The position numbers were made by a program, and so were the translations under genes. 64,000 nt of DNA from Thereva unica (taxonomy: Eukaryota > Arthropoda > Insecta > Diptera > Therevidae). The notes beneath the pieces are model-generated. The model worked only from the letters and a program-made list of their open reading frames with translations, was not told the DNA's origin and did no database searches. The stretch spans positions 159,851,850 to 159,915,849 of the forward strand of contig OX465283.1 in the NCBI GenBank assembly GCA_949987705.1, written 5' to 3'. Of the stretch, positions 35,521-46,735 are shown piece after piece; position 1 is the first letter of the stretch, and each line of letters starts with the position of its first letter.

Positions 35521-37270
35521 ATGCGGCAATGCGGGAATGCGGCAATGCGGGAATGCGGCAATGCGGGAATGCAGCAATGCGGCAATGCGGGAATGCGGGA
35601 ATGCGGCAATGCGGGAATGCGGCAATGCGGGAATGCGGCAATGCGGGAATGCGGCAATGCGGGAATGCGGGAATGCCGCAATGCGGCAATGCGGGAATGC
35701 GGCAATGCGGGATTGCGGTAATGCGGCAATGCGGGAATGCGGCAATGCGGGAATGCGGGAATGCGGCAATGCGGGAATGCGGGAATGCGGCAATGCGGGA
35801 ATGCGGCAATGCGGGAATGCAGCAATGCGGCAATGCGGGAATGCGGCAATGCGGGAATGCAGCAATGCGGCAATGCGGGAATGCGGGAATGCGGGAATGC
35901 GGGAATGCGGGAATGCGGGAATGCGGCAATGCGGGAATGCGGCAATGCGGGAATGCGGCAATGCGGCAACGCGGCAATGCGGGAATGCGGCAATGCGGGA
36001 ATGCGGCAATGCGGCAATGCGGGAATGCGGGAATGCGGCAATGCGGGAATGCGGGAATGCGGCAATGCGGGAATGCGGGAATGCGGCAATGCGGGAATGC
36101 AGCAATGCGGCAATGCGGGAATGCGGCAATGCGGCAATGCGGGAATGTGGCAATGCGGGAATGCATTGTCGCATTCCCGCATTGCCGCATTCCCGCATTC
36201 CCGCATTCCCGCATTGCCGCATTCCCGCATTGCCGCATTCCCGCATTCCCGCATTGCGGCATTCCCGCATTCCCGCATTGCCGCATTCCCGCATTGCCGC
36301 ATTGCCGCATTCCCGCATTCCCGCATTCCCGCATTCCCGCATTGCCGCATTCCCGCATTGCCGCATTGCCGCATTCCCGCATTCCCGCATTGCCGCATTC
36401 CCGCATTGCCGCATTCCCGCATTCCCGCATTCCCGCATTGCCGCATTCCCGCATTCCCGCATTGCCGCATTCCCGCATTCCCGCATTGCCGCATTCCCGC
36501 TTTCCCGCTTTCCCGCATTGCCGCATTGCCGCATTCCCGCATTCCCGCATTGCCGCATTGCTGCATTCCCGCATTGCCGCGTTGCCGCATTCCCGCATTG
36601 CCGCATTCCCGCATTGCCGCATTCCCGCATGGCCGCATTCCCGCATTGCCACATTCCCGCATTCCCGCATTGCCACATTCCCGCATTGCCGCATTCCCGC
36701 ATTGCCGCATTCCCGCATTGCCGCATCCCGCATTGCTGCATTCCCGCATTGCCGCATTCCCGCATTGCCGCATTGCCGCATTCCCGCATTCCCGCATTCC
36801 CGCATTGCCGCATTGCCGCATTCCCGCATTGCCGCATTGCCGCATTGCCGCATTGCCGCATTCCCGCATTCCCGCATTGCCGCATTCCCGCATTGCCGCA
36901 TTGCCGCATTCCCGCATTCCCGCATTGCTGCATTCCCGCATTGCCGCATTCCCGCATTGCCGCATTGCCGCATTCCCGTATTCCCGCATTGCCGCATTCC
37001 CGCATTCCCGCATTGCCGCATTCCCGCATTCCCGCATTGCCGCATTGCCGCATTGCGGCATTCCCGCATTCCCGCATTGCCGCATTCCCGCATTGCCGCA
37101 TTCCCGCATTGCCGCATTCCCGCATTGCCGCATTCCCGCATTGCCGCATTCCCGCATTCCCGCATTCCCGCATTCCCGCATTGCCGCATTGCTGCATTCC
37201 CGCATTGCCGCATTCCCGCATTGCCGCATTCCCGCATTGCCGCATTCCCGCATTCCCGCATTGCCGCATT
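35521..37270. repeat. Opposed arrays of 8-mers GGGAATGC / GGCAATGC
   Basis: About 80 forward units (35521-36163) and about 138 inverted units (36164-37270) meet at the palindrome AATGCATT (36160-36167). Two main unit types, GGGAATGC and GGCAATGC, alternate irregularly, with rare variants such as GGGAATGT and GCAGCAATGC. No stop codon arises in most frames, so 550-620-codon frames appear on both strands. They share one inner-arm peptide because the arms are mirror images, and they are not genes. Confidence 0.97.
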
Positions 37271-37692
37271 CAGTTCCCAATAACCTGAGGTTATGTCTAA
37301 AAGTACCAAATAAGGCCATTTTTAGCATTAAAATTGCTTATAGCTTCAAAACTATAGGCCGTAGCATAAAAGTTGTTGAACATTATTCATAGGAAATTGT
37401 CCAAGCTTTCCAATTTTGTAATAAAAAAATATCAATTAGCTACTTTTTTTTGGAGAAAAAGGTGGTTGAAGTTGAAATTTTAATGAAGAAAAAAACAAAA
37501 TTTTGACTTTGACGACACATAACTCTGGAAGTTGGTGGGTTTAAGCCTTAACTTTTACCGTTTCACATAGGCGGGGGTATTCTGCGTAGATTGGGGCCTT
37601 ATTCAAGAAAATCTCTCACAGGGTTACAAAAATACAGGGTGATATGTAAACCTCTACCAAAAAATTTCGAACTGATTGATTTGATATTTGAC

Positions 37693-38094
37693 TTCTTCTT
37701 CTTCTTCTTTGATCCGTTAGCTGGCGGTCCGAGCGGGACGTCCCCGCAACGGATACGCTGCTGTCAGTGCCGCTGGGTCCCGAACTCTATTCACGATTCG
37801 CTTCCATTCTCCTCGGTTTTTGGCGGTGTCTCGAGCCTCGGTAACTGATAATCGTTGATTCTTTAAGTCACCCTCGATATTCTTCAACCAGGTTTTCTTC
37901 GGTGCCGATCGCTGTATTCTCCAGTCTGCAGGACGGTCTCGCCAGAGAAGTTTACGTGGCAAGCGGTTATCATCCATTCGGCAAACATGTCCAAACCACC
38001 GTAGTCGACGTTTTTGCATTTCTTCTTCGATCAGTGTTTGCTGATCGCATCTTTGTCTGACAACCTCATTTCGAAGGCGACAACCTCATTTCGA
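37693..38094 (-). mobile_element. 5'-truncated LINE insertion with 12-bp target duplication
   Basis: The insertion lies on the minus strand. Its 3' end is a (GAA)n tail (TTCTTCTTC... on the plus strand at 37693) and its 5' end is truncated near 38094. TTGATATTTGAC occurs on both sides, and comparison with the uninterrupted left arm confirms that one copy is the original site. An 18-bp direct repeat, GCGACAACCTCATTTCGA, lies at the truncated end. Confidence 0.92.
37717..38019 (-). pseudogene. C-terminal end of a LINE reverse transcriptase protein
   Basis: A 100-codon frame starts MQKRRLRWFGHVCRMDDNRL and continues PRKLLWRDRP..RPKKTW-like text (APKKTWLKNIEGDL). The RWFGHV.RM...R.P block is the well-known C-terminal tail of RTE-like and related endonuclease/reverse transcriptase LINE proteins. 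The polymerase core lies upstream of the truncation and is absent. The frame ends inside the small 3' region before the (GAA)n tail. It is dead on arrival but looks young, since no stops interrupt it. Confidence 0.85.
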
Positions 38095-38460
38095 TTGATA
38101 TTTGACAGTAATTTTAACGGTTTTCTAAAACTATATCAAAAATTCATTTAGACAGATTAATAGCTAACTAAAAGACGAACATTTTAAAAAAAAACATGAG
38201 TACGGAAACTCAAATTTTCGGCCCGTTAGAGTAAATTGAATAGAAAAAATTGTATTTTTTTGAAAAAATGAGACTTTTTGTTAAAAATTTAAAAAAAATG
38301 AAAATGAAATTTCAAAATCCGGCTAGAGGGATCGATAGGTAAATTCAAGATGAACATTTAAAAAAAAAAATTTTGTCAATAACTTAAAAATTACGACCTC
38401 TAGAGTAATTTGGGTGAAATATCAAAAATATCGCCACTGTTCGCCGACGAGCTTTCTGGC

Positions 38461-38526
38461 TATAAAATAAACCGCTTCACCAGACTAAAATTCAGTCTTT
38501 AATCAGACTCGTTCCGGAAAGGTCAC
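38461..38526 (+). promoter_or_regulatory. TATA / Inr / DPE core promoter
   Basis: TATAAAATAA starts at 38461. The arthropod initiator TTCAGTC follows, with A+1 at 38494, so TATA begins at -33. GGTCAC occupies +28 to +33 and fits the DPE consensus RGWYV at exactly the right spacing. CGGAA at +22 to +26 matches part of the MTE. All elements are in register on the plus strand. It lies 20 bp right of the fold-back element. It may belong to an LTR or to an unannotated transcript, and no downstream coding frame is recognised. Confidence 0.55.
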
Positions 38527-38544
38527 CTTCTCCGGTCCTAGACC

Positions 38545-38830
38545 GTGTCGTGGTGTACGATCCGGCACGGTCACGCTATACAACTTACACACATTAACTG
38601 AGAAATGTTGCCGAGGCCTTGTCGTGGTGTACGATCCGACTATGTGCCGAAGTAGCGATTCCTATACCGTGCCGTGGTGTATGATCCGGCACGGTTAGAC
38701 CACAGACATACATAACACCTACCGACCGAATACCTGAGGAGTGCTTCCTGGACCAGTGTCATGGTGTTCGATCCGACGTTGTTCTCAGCAGCATTTCCTA
38801 TACCAGTGTCGCGGTATGACCAGACACACG
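38545..38830 (+). repeat. Degenerate ~70-bp tandem repeat with GTCGTGGTGTACGATCCG
   Basis: About five diverged copies of CCGTGTCGTGGTGTACGATC are spaced roughly 50-75 bp apart (near 38548, 38617, 38679, 38754 and 38802). They follow directly after the core promoter, so a transcript starting at 38494 would contain them all. Confidence 0.75.
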
Positions 38831-41104
38831 AATTTGTGTGAAATATTTTTTCCTATGCAAGCAAAAACACCGAAGACAAGACTAACGCCGAAGGCGGACT
38901 TCATGTTGAAACTGGTCTGATGCCTTAGTTGTGAGTTGACTGATTCTGATTGCGACGGTATGAGTCTTGATTGGGGATGAGACGCAATGTTTGTTAATAT
39001 AAGAGATTTGGGCTGTATGCCTCGTCGGTACGACTAGCTTCGGGAATTGAAGGCACAATGGTTTGTTCAATTTGGGCTGTGGGCTCAAGACGCCATTCAA
39101 TTTTGTACTTTGAGAATTAGTTGGCTGAGATCACTTCAGTAGCTCCGTACGGCTGGTTCCTTCAGACTCGGTACGTCTTTTTAGATCAAATTAATCTGAA
39201 ATTTTGGCTGAACTGCTGGAGGGGAGCAATTTGGTGGGGCAATTGAAGTTAAATCCATTGTGAGGCAATATTTTTCATCCCTGAATTTAAAATAATTTAA
39301 AGGAAATGCTGAAAACAATTCTCTTAAAGACATGAGCATTTTGATTCATAAAATGAAAGTTCTCCGTAGCCGCAAGCAGCACAATCCCCCTGCGCAGAAG
39401 CGCGCATACGACTGGCGGAAAACGTCAACAATTTAGTAATCAAAAGATTATTGTCGTGACTGATTAAATAACAGTAAGTAATTTGATAGAAGAAGTTAAA
39501 TGAAGCTTTCTCAAGCTTTAAAAGCTTTGTACCCCAGCCTGCGCCAAACGTCAAGGAATTTGAAAACATCTATACTTACAACTTGTAAGGCGATTCCTAC
39601 ACGAGGGACATTGAAATTTTAACGTTGTAATTTATTTGTTACGCTGGATTTACACAGTTTTAAAACAGTCTTGATTATTCCACTATTCTTGAAAAAGTAA
39701 GAGCTTGGCTCAACTTCCATAAGTCGAACTTGAATTTGAAACAGCCGAGAATTCCCCGAGTACACAATCAAATAATAAATGCTATAAAGGTACAAAATTT
39801 CTTTTTTGTTTTTAATATTCAATAAATACAAACATAAATCGTCGATCCGCCGTTGCAATATAATTGATGGGTTATTAAGGACATCAACGCGATAAACAAT
39901 CGATTCATTATTTGGTTATGCCCGTGTCATAATTTCACCCACGAAAATACAATCGTAATGAAATTGATCATATGCGGCACTCTCTCGGGGGAGTATTTAT
40001 TTTTCTGCGGTTAGATGCTTGATAAACGGCAACAATTTACGGGGCAGTGATTTATAAATTATTGTTATTAAATACCCGACGAGGAAAAATTTAAAACAGC
40101 AGCTTTAAGGCGCGTTACTGAATATTTGCATGTGTATTCGAGGGCTTACACCCCCGCACAGCGAATACAGCGTTACACAAATTGTACAGTACACCCGATG
40201 GTGTTAAGGCATTCGGAGGGGGGATGTATTACTCATTGCACTTGCATACATAGTGCCTTCCACCCCGACCCATCTCTCCCAGTTATCACCTCTGGCAAAA
40301 TGTTTCATGGTGTTTAAGGAAGGAAGGGGGTAGCCGATAACAGTGATAGAGACGTGCAAGAGCGTGGGGGCGGGGGTGTTTCGAACGGAGATTACTTGCC
40401 AACAGGGTTGACACGAGCTTACTATTAGCATAAATATTTACTACAGACACTGCCCTATGTGCTCCTGTTCTCTTGACTGATTAATCCCGAAGGAAGTGAT
40501 TACATTGAAGGATGCTTGCGTAACGATTTTAGGTTTCTGTAAATTTAAGCTCGATGAAGTTGTAGAAATAAGGGATTTCTCGCTTTAGTAATAAGGGTTT
40601 AATGTGGAATATTTGCTCCAATTTGGAGTAATGTTGGTTTAAAGTTTTATCACCAGCTTATTTTATTCCCAGTAGAGAAATAGAACTGATAAATATAAAT
40701 GCGATATTTATTTTGAAGTTGAAGCAAGATTTTTTAATGATTTCGATTCTAACTTAGAGTAAGCTTTGATCAATCGATTTTCGTCGTACGAACGTTCTTG
40801 ATATTTTTTGACTTGCCACTTCCGGGTCTGGGTCCTATTTTCCGATTGACCGTTTATCGTAGACTTAGCTTTCTCCAAAATTTGTTGATACATTACTTCT
40901 GGTCTCAGTTTCGTCATTTCATTTGAGTTGATTCGAGTTGAAACTGGGTTCACTCAGCCCAACTCAGCTCTCCTAGCTGGGTCGAGCTGATATTTCACCT
41001 CATATACGAGTGGCAGCTCTGCTGGAATTAACAAAACGGGGTTTCCGATCAGGTTTAAGTGCTTGTCATGTAAACCAGGTATGAAAGCTTGAGTACTCGA
41101 AATT
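38831..41104. other. No gene recognised
   Basis: Open frames of at most 81 codons, none of a known family. No clear repeats are seen. Confidence 0.5.
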
Positions 41105-41566
41105 GTTTAGCCGTAGGAATATAGCAGCACTGAAAAAATTTTATCGCTACTATCCTCTGAGCTAAACGCAGCACCCTGCCTTCACGGCAATCTTATACCG
41201 GCAAGACCCAGATTAGCCCACTCGTCTCATTCCCTCCACCTGCAACTCCCCCTTTCACGCACTCAACAAGATATGAATTCGTTTGTAAATAGAACAACTC
41301 GGCTGTGGAATAATCTCTCGCAGTCAGTATTTCCGAGCTCCTACAACATCCAAGAGTTCAAACGCAGGTTTCATCCCCACATTCTTCAATACCCCCTCCC
41401 CCCTCCCCGTACCTTTATACATAATCCTTAACTTATAATCCCCCCACCCTCTTCCCGTACTAAGCTTACTGCTAGACAATGCACCATGATGTGACAAATG
41501 ACATGACGGACTGGTAGTACAAAGGGTGACTCCTTAGCTTAGCACTGCCACATAAAAAAAAGTCGT
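41105..41566 (+). pseudogene. LINE family B copy 3, 3' end only
   Basis: Matches 32589-33028: CGTAGRAATATAGCAGC at the start, NRTTRLWNNLSQSVF-like C-terminal coding, then CTGGTAGTACAAAGGGTGAC and an A-rich tail at about 41558. It is in the plus direction like the other two copies. Severely 5'-truncated. Confidence 0.85.
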
Positions 41567-44500
41567 AGTCAATCAGTTGCTCAAGAGCTTAAACTCATTT
41601 CAAGCCAATATGTTGCTTCAACTAGGCAGAGCTCGAGTTTTTCAGATTTATTGTTTCAAAATTCAAAATAAGTGGGGCGCTTGAACACGACCTGGAAAAG
41701 GTTCGCCACCCCTGGCCTGGGTAATGAGTGCAACAATTTCTTAAATCAAGATGGCGGAAAATTAAAATATGCAAAAGGAGTTTTTTTTATTTTAGGTTGA
41801 AGCAAATTATTATCAGACCTATTCTGAACTCCGCTCCGCTGGAATCGGGGGGTTGTTGACAGTTTTACGAGTTGGTAACACTGCCAACAGTCATTGCTCT
41901 TCATTTGCACCGACCATTACTAAGTTTCTATGCAGATTTTATCCTGGGTTTACTCAGAGTAGACCCTATGGAAATAAGGGTTGAGTAAAGTTTCGTTAAA
42001 TCCAAGTAAACTCAACGAAACCAGTCCGGTTAAGCCGAGTTTTGCAGCATATGTGTGTTTGACTATCCTTAACTGCACATATACCAACGGCGACGCAATT
42101 TCAAAGTATTTTCTGTCACTTTAACCTAGAGCTGTCATGGAAAAGGCATAGAATTAACTTGAAAGAAAAAACAATCGACGGACTCAACGAAAACGCTACC
42201 TCGGCTCATGGAAACACAGTACATGTTGAATAATTGTCTGCGGTTAATTTCTCGATTTGATACAGTAGGCGGACGACATTTTTTATATTTTCTTTTTTTT
42301 TTTTATATTTTTACAACACACTTTACTCAATAATTTTTTTTTTCTTTTTACTTAGCGACACACGCGATTGATAGCAATGGCCTAGGCCCATAACCTTTGT
42401 TCCGAAAAAATGTAGTTCTAGTTTATACATGTATTCCGGAAGCTTTTATAGATGTATAGAGAGTTCAAAATATTGTGATGATTTATGCGCCATCTGTTGG
42501 AAATTGAATGTACTGTTATTTGGTTCGAGTTTGAATTAACTATTAATATACTAAACTAAAATTGGACTAGAATTGGAACAGACGATAACTGAAGACAAAG
42601 CTTCTCAAACTTGCTGGAAGAAAAGAATATTCCACCACGGACTAGAAAATAAGCGAAAGTTCCAGAAGTTAGAAAAAGGGGGAGAGCTTGGATATATAAA
42701 TGTGGTTGAAACAGCATTTGGAAGTCAATTTGATTTGAAAAGCGATGAAAGGTTCTAAAGTGATCTAAAGCGAAAAGTGGTGATTGAAAAATAAATTAAA
42801 AAGCGTTAAATATATTTTAATGGTGTGAGATATTATTTTGCAAGTGAACTCTAAGAATTGCGTTTGTTATTTAATAAATAAGTTTTTGTATGGATAAATC
42901 AAAAGTGTATTCCTTAATTAATCCTACGAATCCGTTGAGCCGTAAAAACGAAACAATATACAGCTTATATGTAAACACATAAAATGTGCATAGTGCATCA
43001 AGTTTGGATTGACCGTACCAAACAATGCACACATTCCACCGACCAACCAGAACGCAACACCATTAATAAACATCCCATTACTAGCATTCTGAAAACCTAT
43101 TTTGGCTTGGAGCCCTTAACGCCATTAACTTCTGAAGACAAGGGTAAGATACGCTTAATTACTAATTTTCATGAAATACGGTCCTGTCCGAAAGAATTCG
43201 GAGGTAATACTCTATTTTTCCCGTGATCCGTGACCCGGAGATTCATATTGTGCACGATTCACATTTTCTGCTCATGTTCGTAATCCATAACATACGACAA
43301 AAGCTATAATTCTCTTAGAAACGTTAAATTTAATTGAACTTTAATATTTGAACCACTTAATATCAAGAGTAATGATTCAAAAATCACTTTATTTCCAGTC
43401 ATTCTTCCTGATTATTCCCATTTAAAAAAAAACCTCCCACATAACTCCTCCACACAAATTAAATCCATACGGAAATCGAAGAACTCTCCATAAACCCCTT
43501 CCGATTGCAATTATACTATTTATAAAAAAAACTATTTTCAATTTATTACGACATCTTAAAAAGAATCTAATTAAGTTAAAGTGAACACACAACCCTTTTA
43601 AAGCTGCACAGCGCAAAATTACGGCTAATAAAGGGAAGAAAGTCTTTAATTTGATATAAAGCGAAGAAGCAGTCCGCCCCCGACCCCCATTGTTGCCATT
43701 GCATGCTGCTGTCTATCCACAATACGGACTCTTATCAAGGATACTGAGGTTACGCAATTTCCTTACCTATAAATGGAAGTTCAATTACTGACTTGCTCCG
43801 CACTTCACGAGACTATCGCAGATATATTTTGGGGTGATTGTTGTTTAACTTAATTTTCAGCACCAACCCCCTCCATTTCCTTGCAGCCATTAAGTTACAA
43901 ACTTCCTTAATATACTTATATTTGCATCCAAGTGGTGGGCCCCAACCCCCCTCCACTGTGCACTAGTCCCCGCCACTCTTTTCATGTCCACAGTTGACAT
44001 ATCATTATAAATACCTCTCACTATTGTGTAGTCTGATCGGCGTGTTTGTGTGTGTGAAGGGTCCTTGTTGCAACCCCTTTTGAACTACTTTTATAGTTCG
44101 CCCTCACATCGCAGAACTAACTTCTCCTGTAACAACCACCCGGAATCCACACAGTGGTTTTATGCGCTAGTTACCAGCCCCCAGAACAAAATGAAATCAT
44201 CCCTGTGCTGCTGAACTTACATCCCATCCCCCTTTACTGTGGGGAAGTCTGCCGACCATGTACTAGAGTAACCGAAAAGCTTACAGCCACCCTGTCTGAC
44301 AGGGACACCATTGCAATGTTGCTGCTGTTGTATTCCTTCCATTCTCGCACCCGCCGCGCGCGCCGCCCACCGTTCGAGACATGTACAACATGCACCCCCA
44401 CCCCGCTTTCTCCCGCGCGCGCCCTGGCGGAAGCCAAACCATTCAGCGCCGTCTACATATTTTACATAGAACCCATGTGTGGCCTTGACCTTGTTACTCG

Positions 44501-45049
44501 AAAGCTCATAATAGCTCCGCGCCCGCACCACTCCATCACCAACACATCCACAATCTACCCCAACACTACATGCATAAAATTCCAACTTTACAGGCACATC
44601 CCAATTCATTTTACTGTCACGCTGCGTCTGTATTGGGCGACACGTGGTCTCATCGGGCGACTGTGTCCCCTCTGGAGGGGTTCTATAGAATTACACCCCC
44701 TTTTTTATGTAATGCATCCACCATGATTTTGTTGTGTCTGTTTCGGGCTGAACTTTAACAACAAAAAAAAATGGCACGTGTTTCGAGAGCAGTATTCACA
44801 GAGTCGTAACGGCAGTCGGCAGGGTAGCAGCGGGGCTACGGGGGCTTACTTGGCCTAGTTAGTGTAGGCTGCCCTGCACTGTGGTGGTGGTAAGTTGCAC
44901 GTATGCATTTTATATTCTGCAGTTTTATAGTCTCGGAAATGTAAGCGCGTGCACTGTGGCGGGCACTCGGACAGGGTGGGGGCTTCATGCGATTAAGGAC
45001 TAATATCTTATCATTCTAAATTACTTTTTAAAGGTCCCCCATAAAAGCT
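41567..45049. other. No gene recognised; GC-richer patch 43670-44760
   Basis: Mostly AT-rich with no protein family. From about 43670 to 44760 the base composition becomes C-rich with few A/T runs, and a 190-codon plus-strand frame (44154-44726) stays open. It has no recognisable domain, and its openness may simply reflect composition. A GTGTGTGTG tract lies near 44050. Confidence 0.45.
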
Positions 45050-45150
45050 GGGGTGGTAGCACGTAAGTTGTTTCAATCGACCTCTCCATACAAAAAACTT
45101 GAATTTTTGTATGAAGAGGTCGAGTGAAACAACTTACGTGCTACCACCCC
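45050..45150. repeat. 101-bp near-perfect hairpin (MITE-like)
   Basis: GGGGTGGTAGCACGTAAGTT at the left edge is mirrored at the right edge. The arms are about 45 bp with a small AACTTGAATT loop region. No target duplication is evident. It could be a tiny MITE or the tip of a fold-back element. Confidence 0.8.
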
Positions 45151-46624
45151 TGCATTTGTGGTGGTGGTGGTTTTATTTGCTTCCTGCAGGACACACTGCT
45201 CGCCGCTACTTCGCAGTATCGATCTGCAGCTCTAGTTACTAGGTGCAATGTGGCATATTTCATTTATAGCCTTGGAGCTTTCCGCACAAAAGGGACCGAT
45301 TAAAACTAGCGAGGTGGAAAATTTAGATAATTTTCCAGGGACAACAGTATTTTCGGGGGATGCTGTGCGCGAAACAACCACCATGAATATTTGGCTAACA
45401 GTTACTGCAATTACACGCTAGAGTTTGCTGATTGCTTTAATGGGTTGTCAGTGATTGCTGGTGTGTCTGACGTGCTAACTGGGGAACTGTTTAACGCTTG
45501 TGATTTATTTCAGGGGTGTTAAGTAACTATTACTTGAACAGCCTCATTTGAAGTAGTACAAGCAACAAGGACAAAAAAAAACCCAAATAGAGGAAAAGCT
45601 AGGCTGAGAGCTGTCGCGCAAAACAGAGTCCAGAGAGGAGGGTAACTGTTTTCACTCTATGTCCCATGAGGGATTAAAGGAGCATAAAGAAGAATAGAGG
45701 AAAAAATACATGCCTACCCAAAGGCACAGCTGTAGAGGAAGGTGTCCTTAAAAACATACTAAAAATATCGAGGGGTAGGTGGACCTAACGGAGGGAGGGA
45801 GCTTTAAAAGTTAAGTTTTTCGTTAATAACTCGAAAACTACGACCTATAGCGAAACAAATAATAAATACTAAATTAATCTACATAAAATTCTCAACAAAA
45901 AAGGTTTTATATCCTTTTTCGCTAAGATAAATACTTAAGGAGATATGGAAGGGGGAAAATGGTAAATTTTTAACCAAATTATTTTTAATGTTAAAAATCG
46001 AATATCATGACGATTGGATGCGTTCAGGTACATATAAATAGCGTGCTTCTGAGGTGTCCTTTGTCGTAAGCTCATTAAGTTTATGACTCCTTCCTACTCA
46101 GGCAAAATTAATATCATTCAAAACTATTTCTTGAATCCTTTTTTTGGGGATTTCATCATTGGAGGAGTTCGCTGGGGTGGTTTTGAAATTGGAGAGCAGC
46201 ACGTTGATTCATTGGCAAAAGAGAGATTCACGAGATCGAGCTATAATTCACGAATGGTTCAATGATCATCCTCCTTTTTCAAAGTTGAATCCATTCATGT
46301 CGTTGTCAACGTGTATCCTGGCAAGCTCCGAAGTAAATTGCCACCAAGCTTTGGATATTGGAACCAAAACCAAGCAAAGTTTCATTGGCACCATATTTGG
46401 TTCCATGAAAAAGTGGTTTTGTCACTAGCCAGTACAGGCACGGTAAGCCTGAGTAAAAACTCTACTTTTCCAAATGCAGCCCACTCCAAGTACGAACCAA
46501 TAAAATGCGCAATAGTCCAAACGAAACATACGTTCGCACTTTTTCTAGACTATAGCAAAACTGGAGCGTTAAGAAATTGCATAGGACCAAGCAAATGGGC
46601 AATTATCTTGGTGACTTTAAAGGA
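45151..46624. other. Mostly unassigned; possible decayed coding frame near 46144-46428
   Basis: No gene in the first part. Two overlapping frames (46083-46265 and 46144-46428) contain a protein-like stretch, EWFNDHPPFSKLNPFMSLST, then SEVNCHQALDIG. It has balanced composition unlike the surrounding translations. I cannot name a family. It may be a fragment of a transposable-element protein or a host pseudogene. Confidence 0.3.
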
Positions 46625-46735
46625 TACCATTAGCATACTCAATAGATCGGTTCTCGTTCAATTGTGAAGGTTAAGCAGCATTGGGCATGGTTAGTACTCG
46701 GTTGGGGGACCGCTTGGGGTACAATGACACACGCG
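46625..46735 (+). rRNA. 5S rRNA-derived copy 1 (pseudogene or SINE3 head)
   Basis: Matches the eukaryotic 5S rRNA in order: ACCATTAGCATACTCAATAG, ATCGGTTCTCGTTCAATT, GGTTAAGCAGC, GGGCATGGTTAGTACTCGG, TTGGGGGACCGCTTGGG. The internal promoter region is largely kept. The ends do not pair as in functional 5S, and several stem positions are altered, so it is not a working gene. Confidence 0.85.

Larger units (their letters stand above)
34764..38441. mobile_element. Transib-like fold-back element with an inverted 8-mer satellite core
   Basis: The element spans 3,678 bp. The ends are inverted: CACAGTGGCGATATTTTTGA at the left, and the right end mirrors it except for the very last base. Immediately outside, CGCCG occurs at 34759-34763 and again at 38442-38446, a 5-bp GC-rich target duplication. 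CACAGTG ends plus a 5-bp CGNCG-type duplication are hallmarks of Transib. Inverted arms of 757 bp enclose a 1.75-kb core made only of 8-bp units in two opposed blocks. The right arm carries a 402-bp LINE insertion, and removing it leaves equal arms. There is no transposase, so it would need one supplied in trans. Confidence 0.88.
37271..38441 (-). repeat. Right arm of the fold-back element, interrupted by a LINE fragment
   Basis: Mirror image of the left arm at near identity, interrupted by a 402-bp insertion with a 12-bp duplication (37681-37692 and 38095-38106). Without these the arm is 757 bp, the same length as the left arm. Confidence 0.93.

Noticed and set aside
35521..37270. CRISPR-like regular repeats
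   Set aside because: The units are contiguous without spacers, and the context is eukaryotic.
35398..37392. Several 550-620-codon frames rich in MRQCGNAA and FPHCRIPA
   Set aside because: They arise on both strands from stop-free 8-mers and from the mirror arms. There is no codon-use or domain evidence for a protein.
44154..44726. 190-codon gene
   Set aside because: No domain, biased composition and competing open frames on the other strand.
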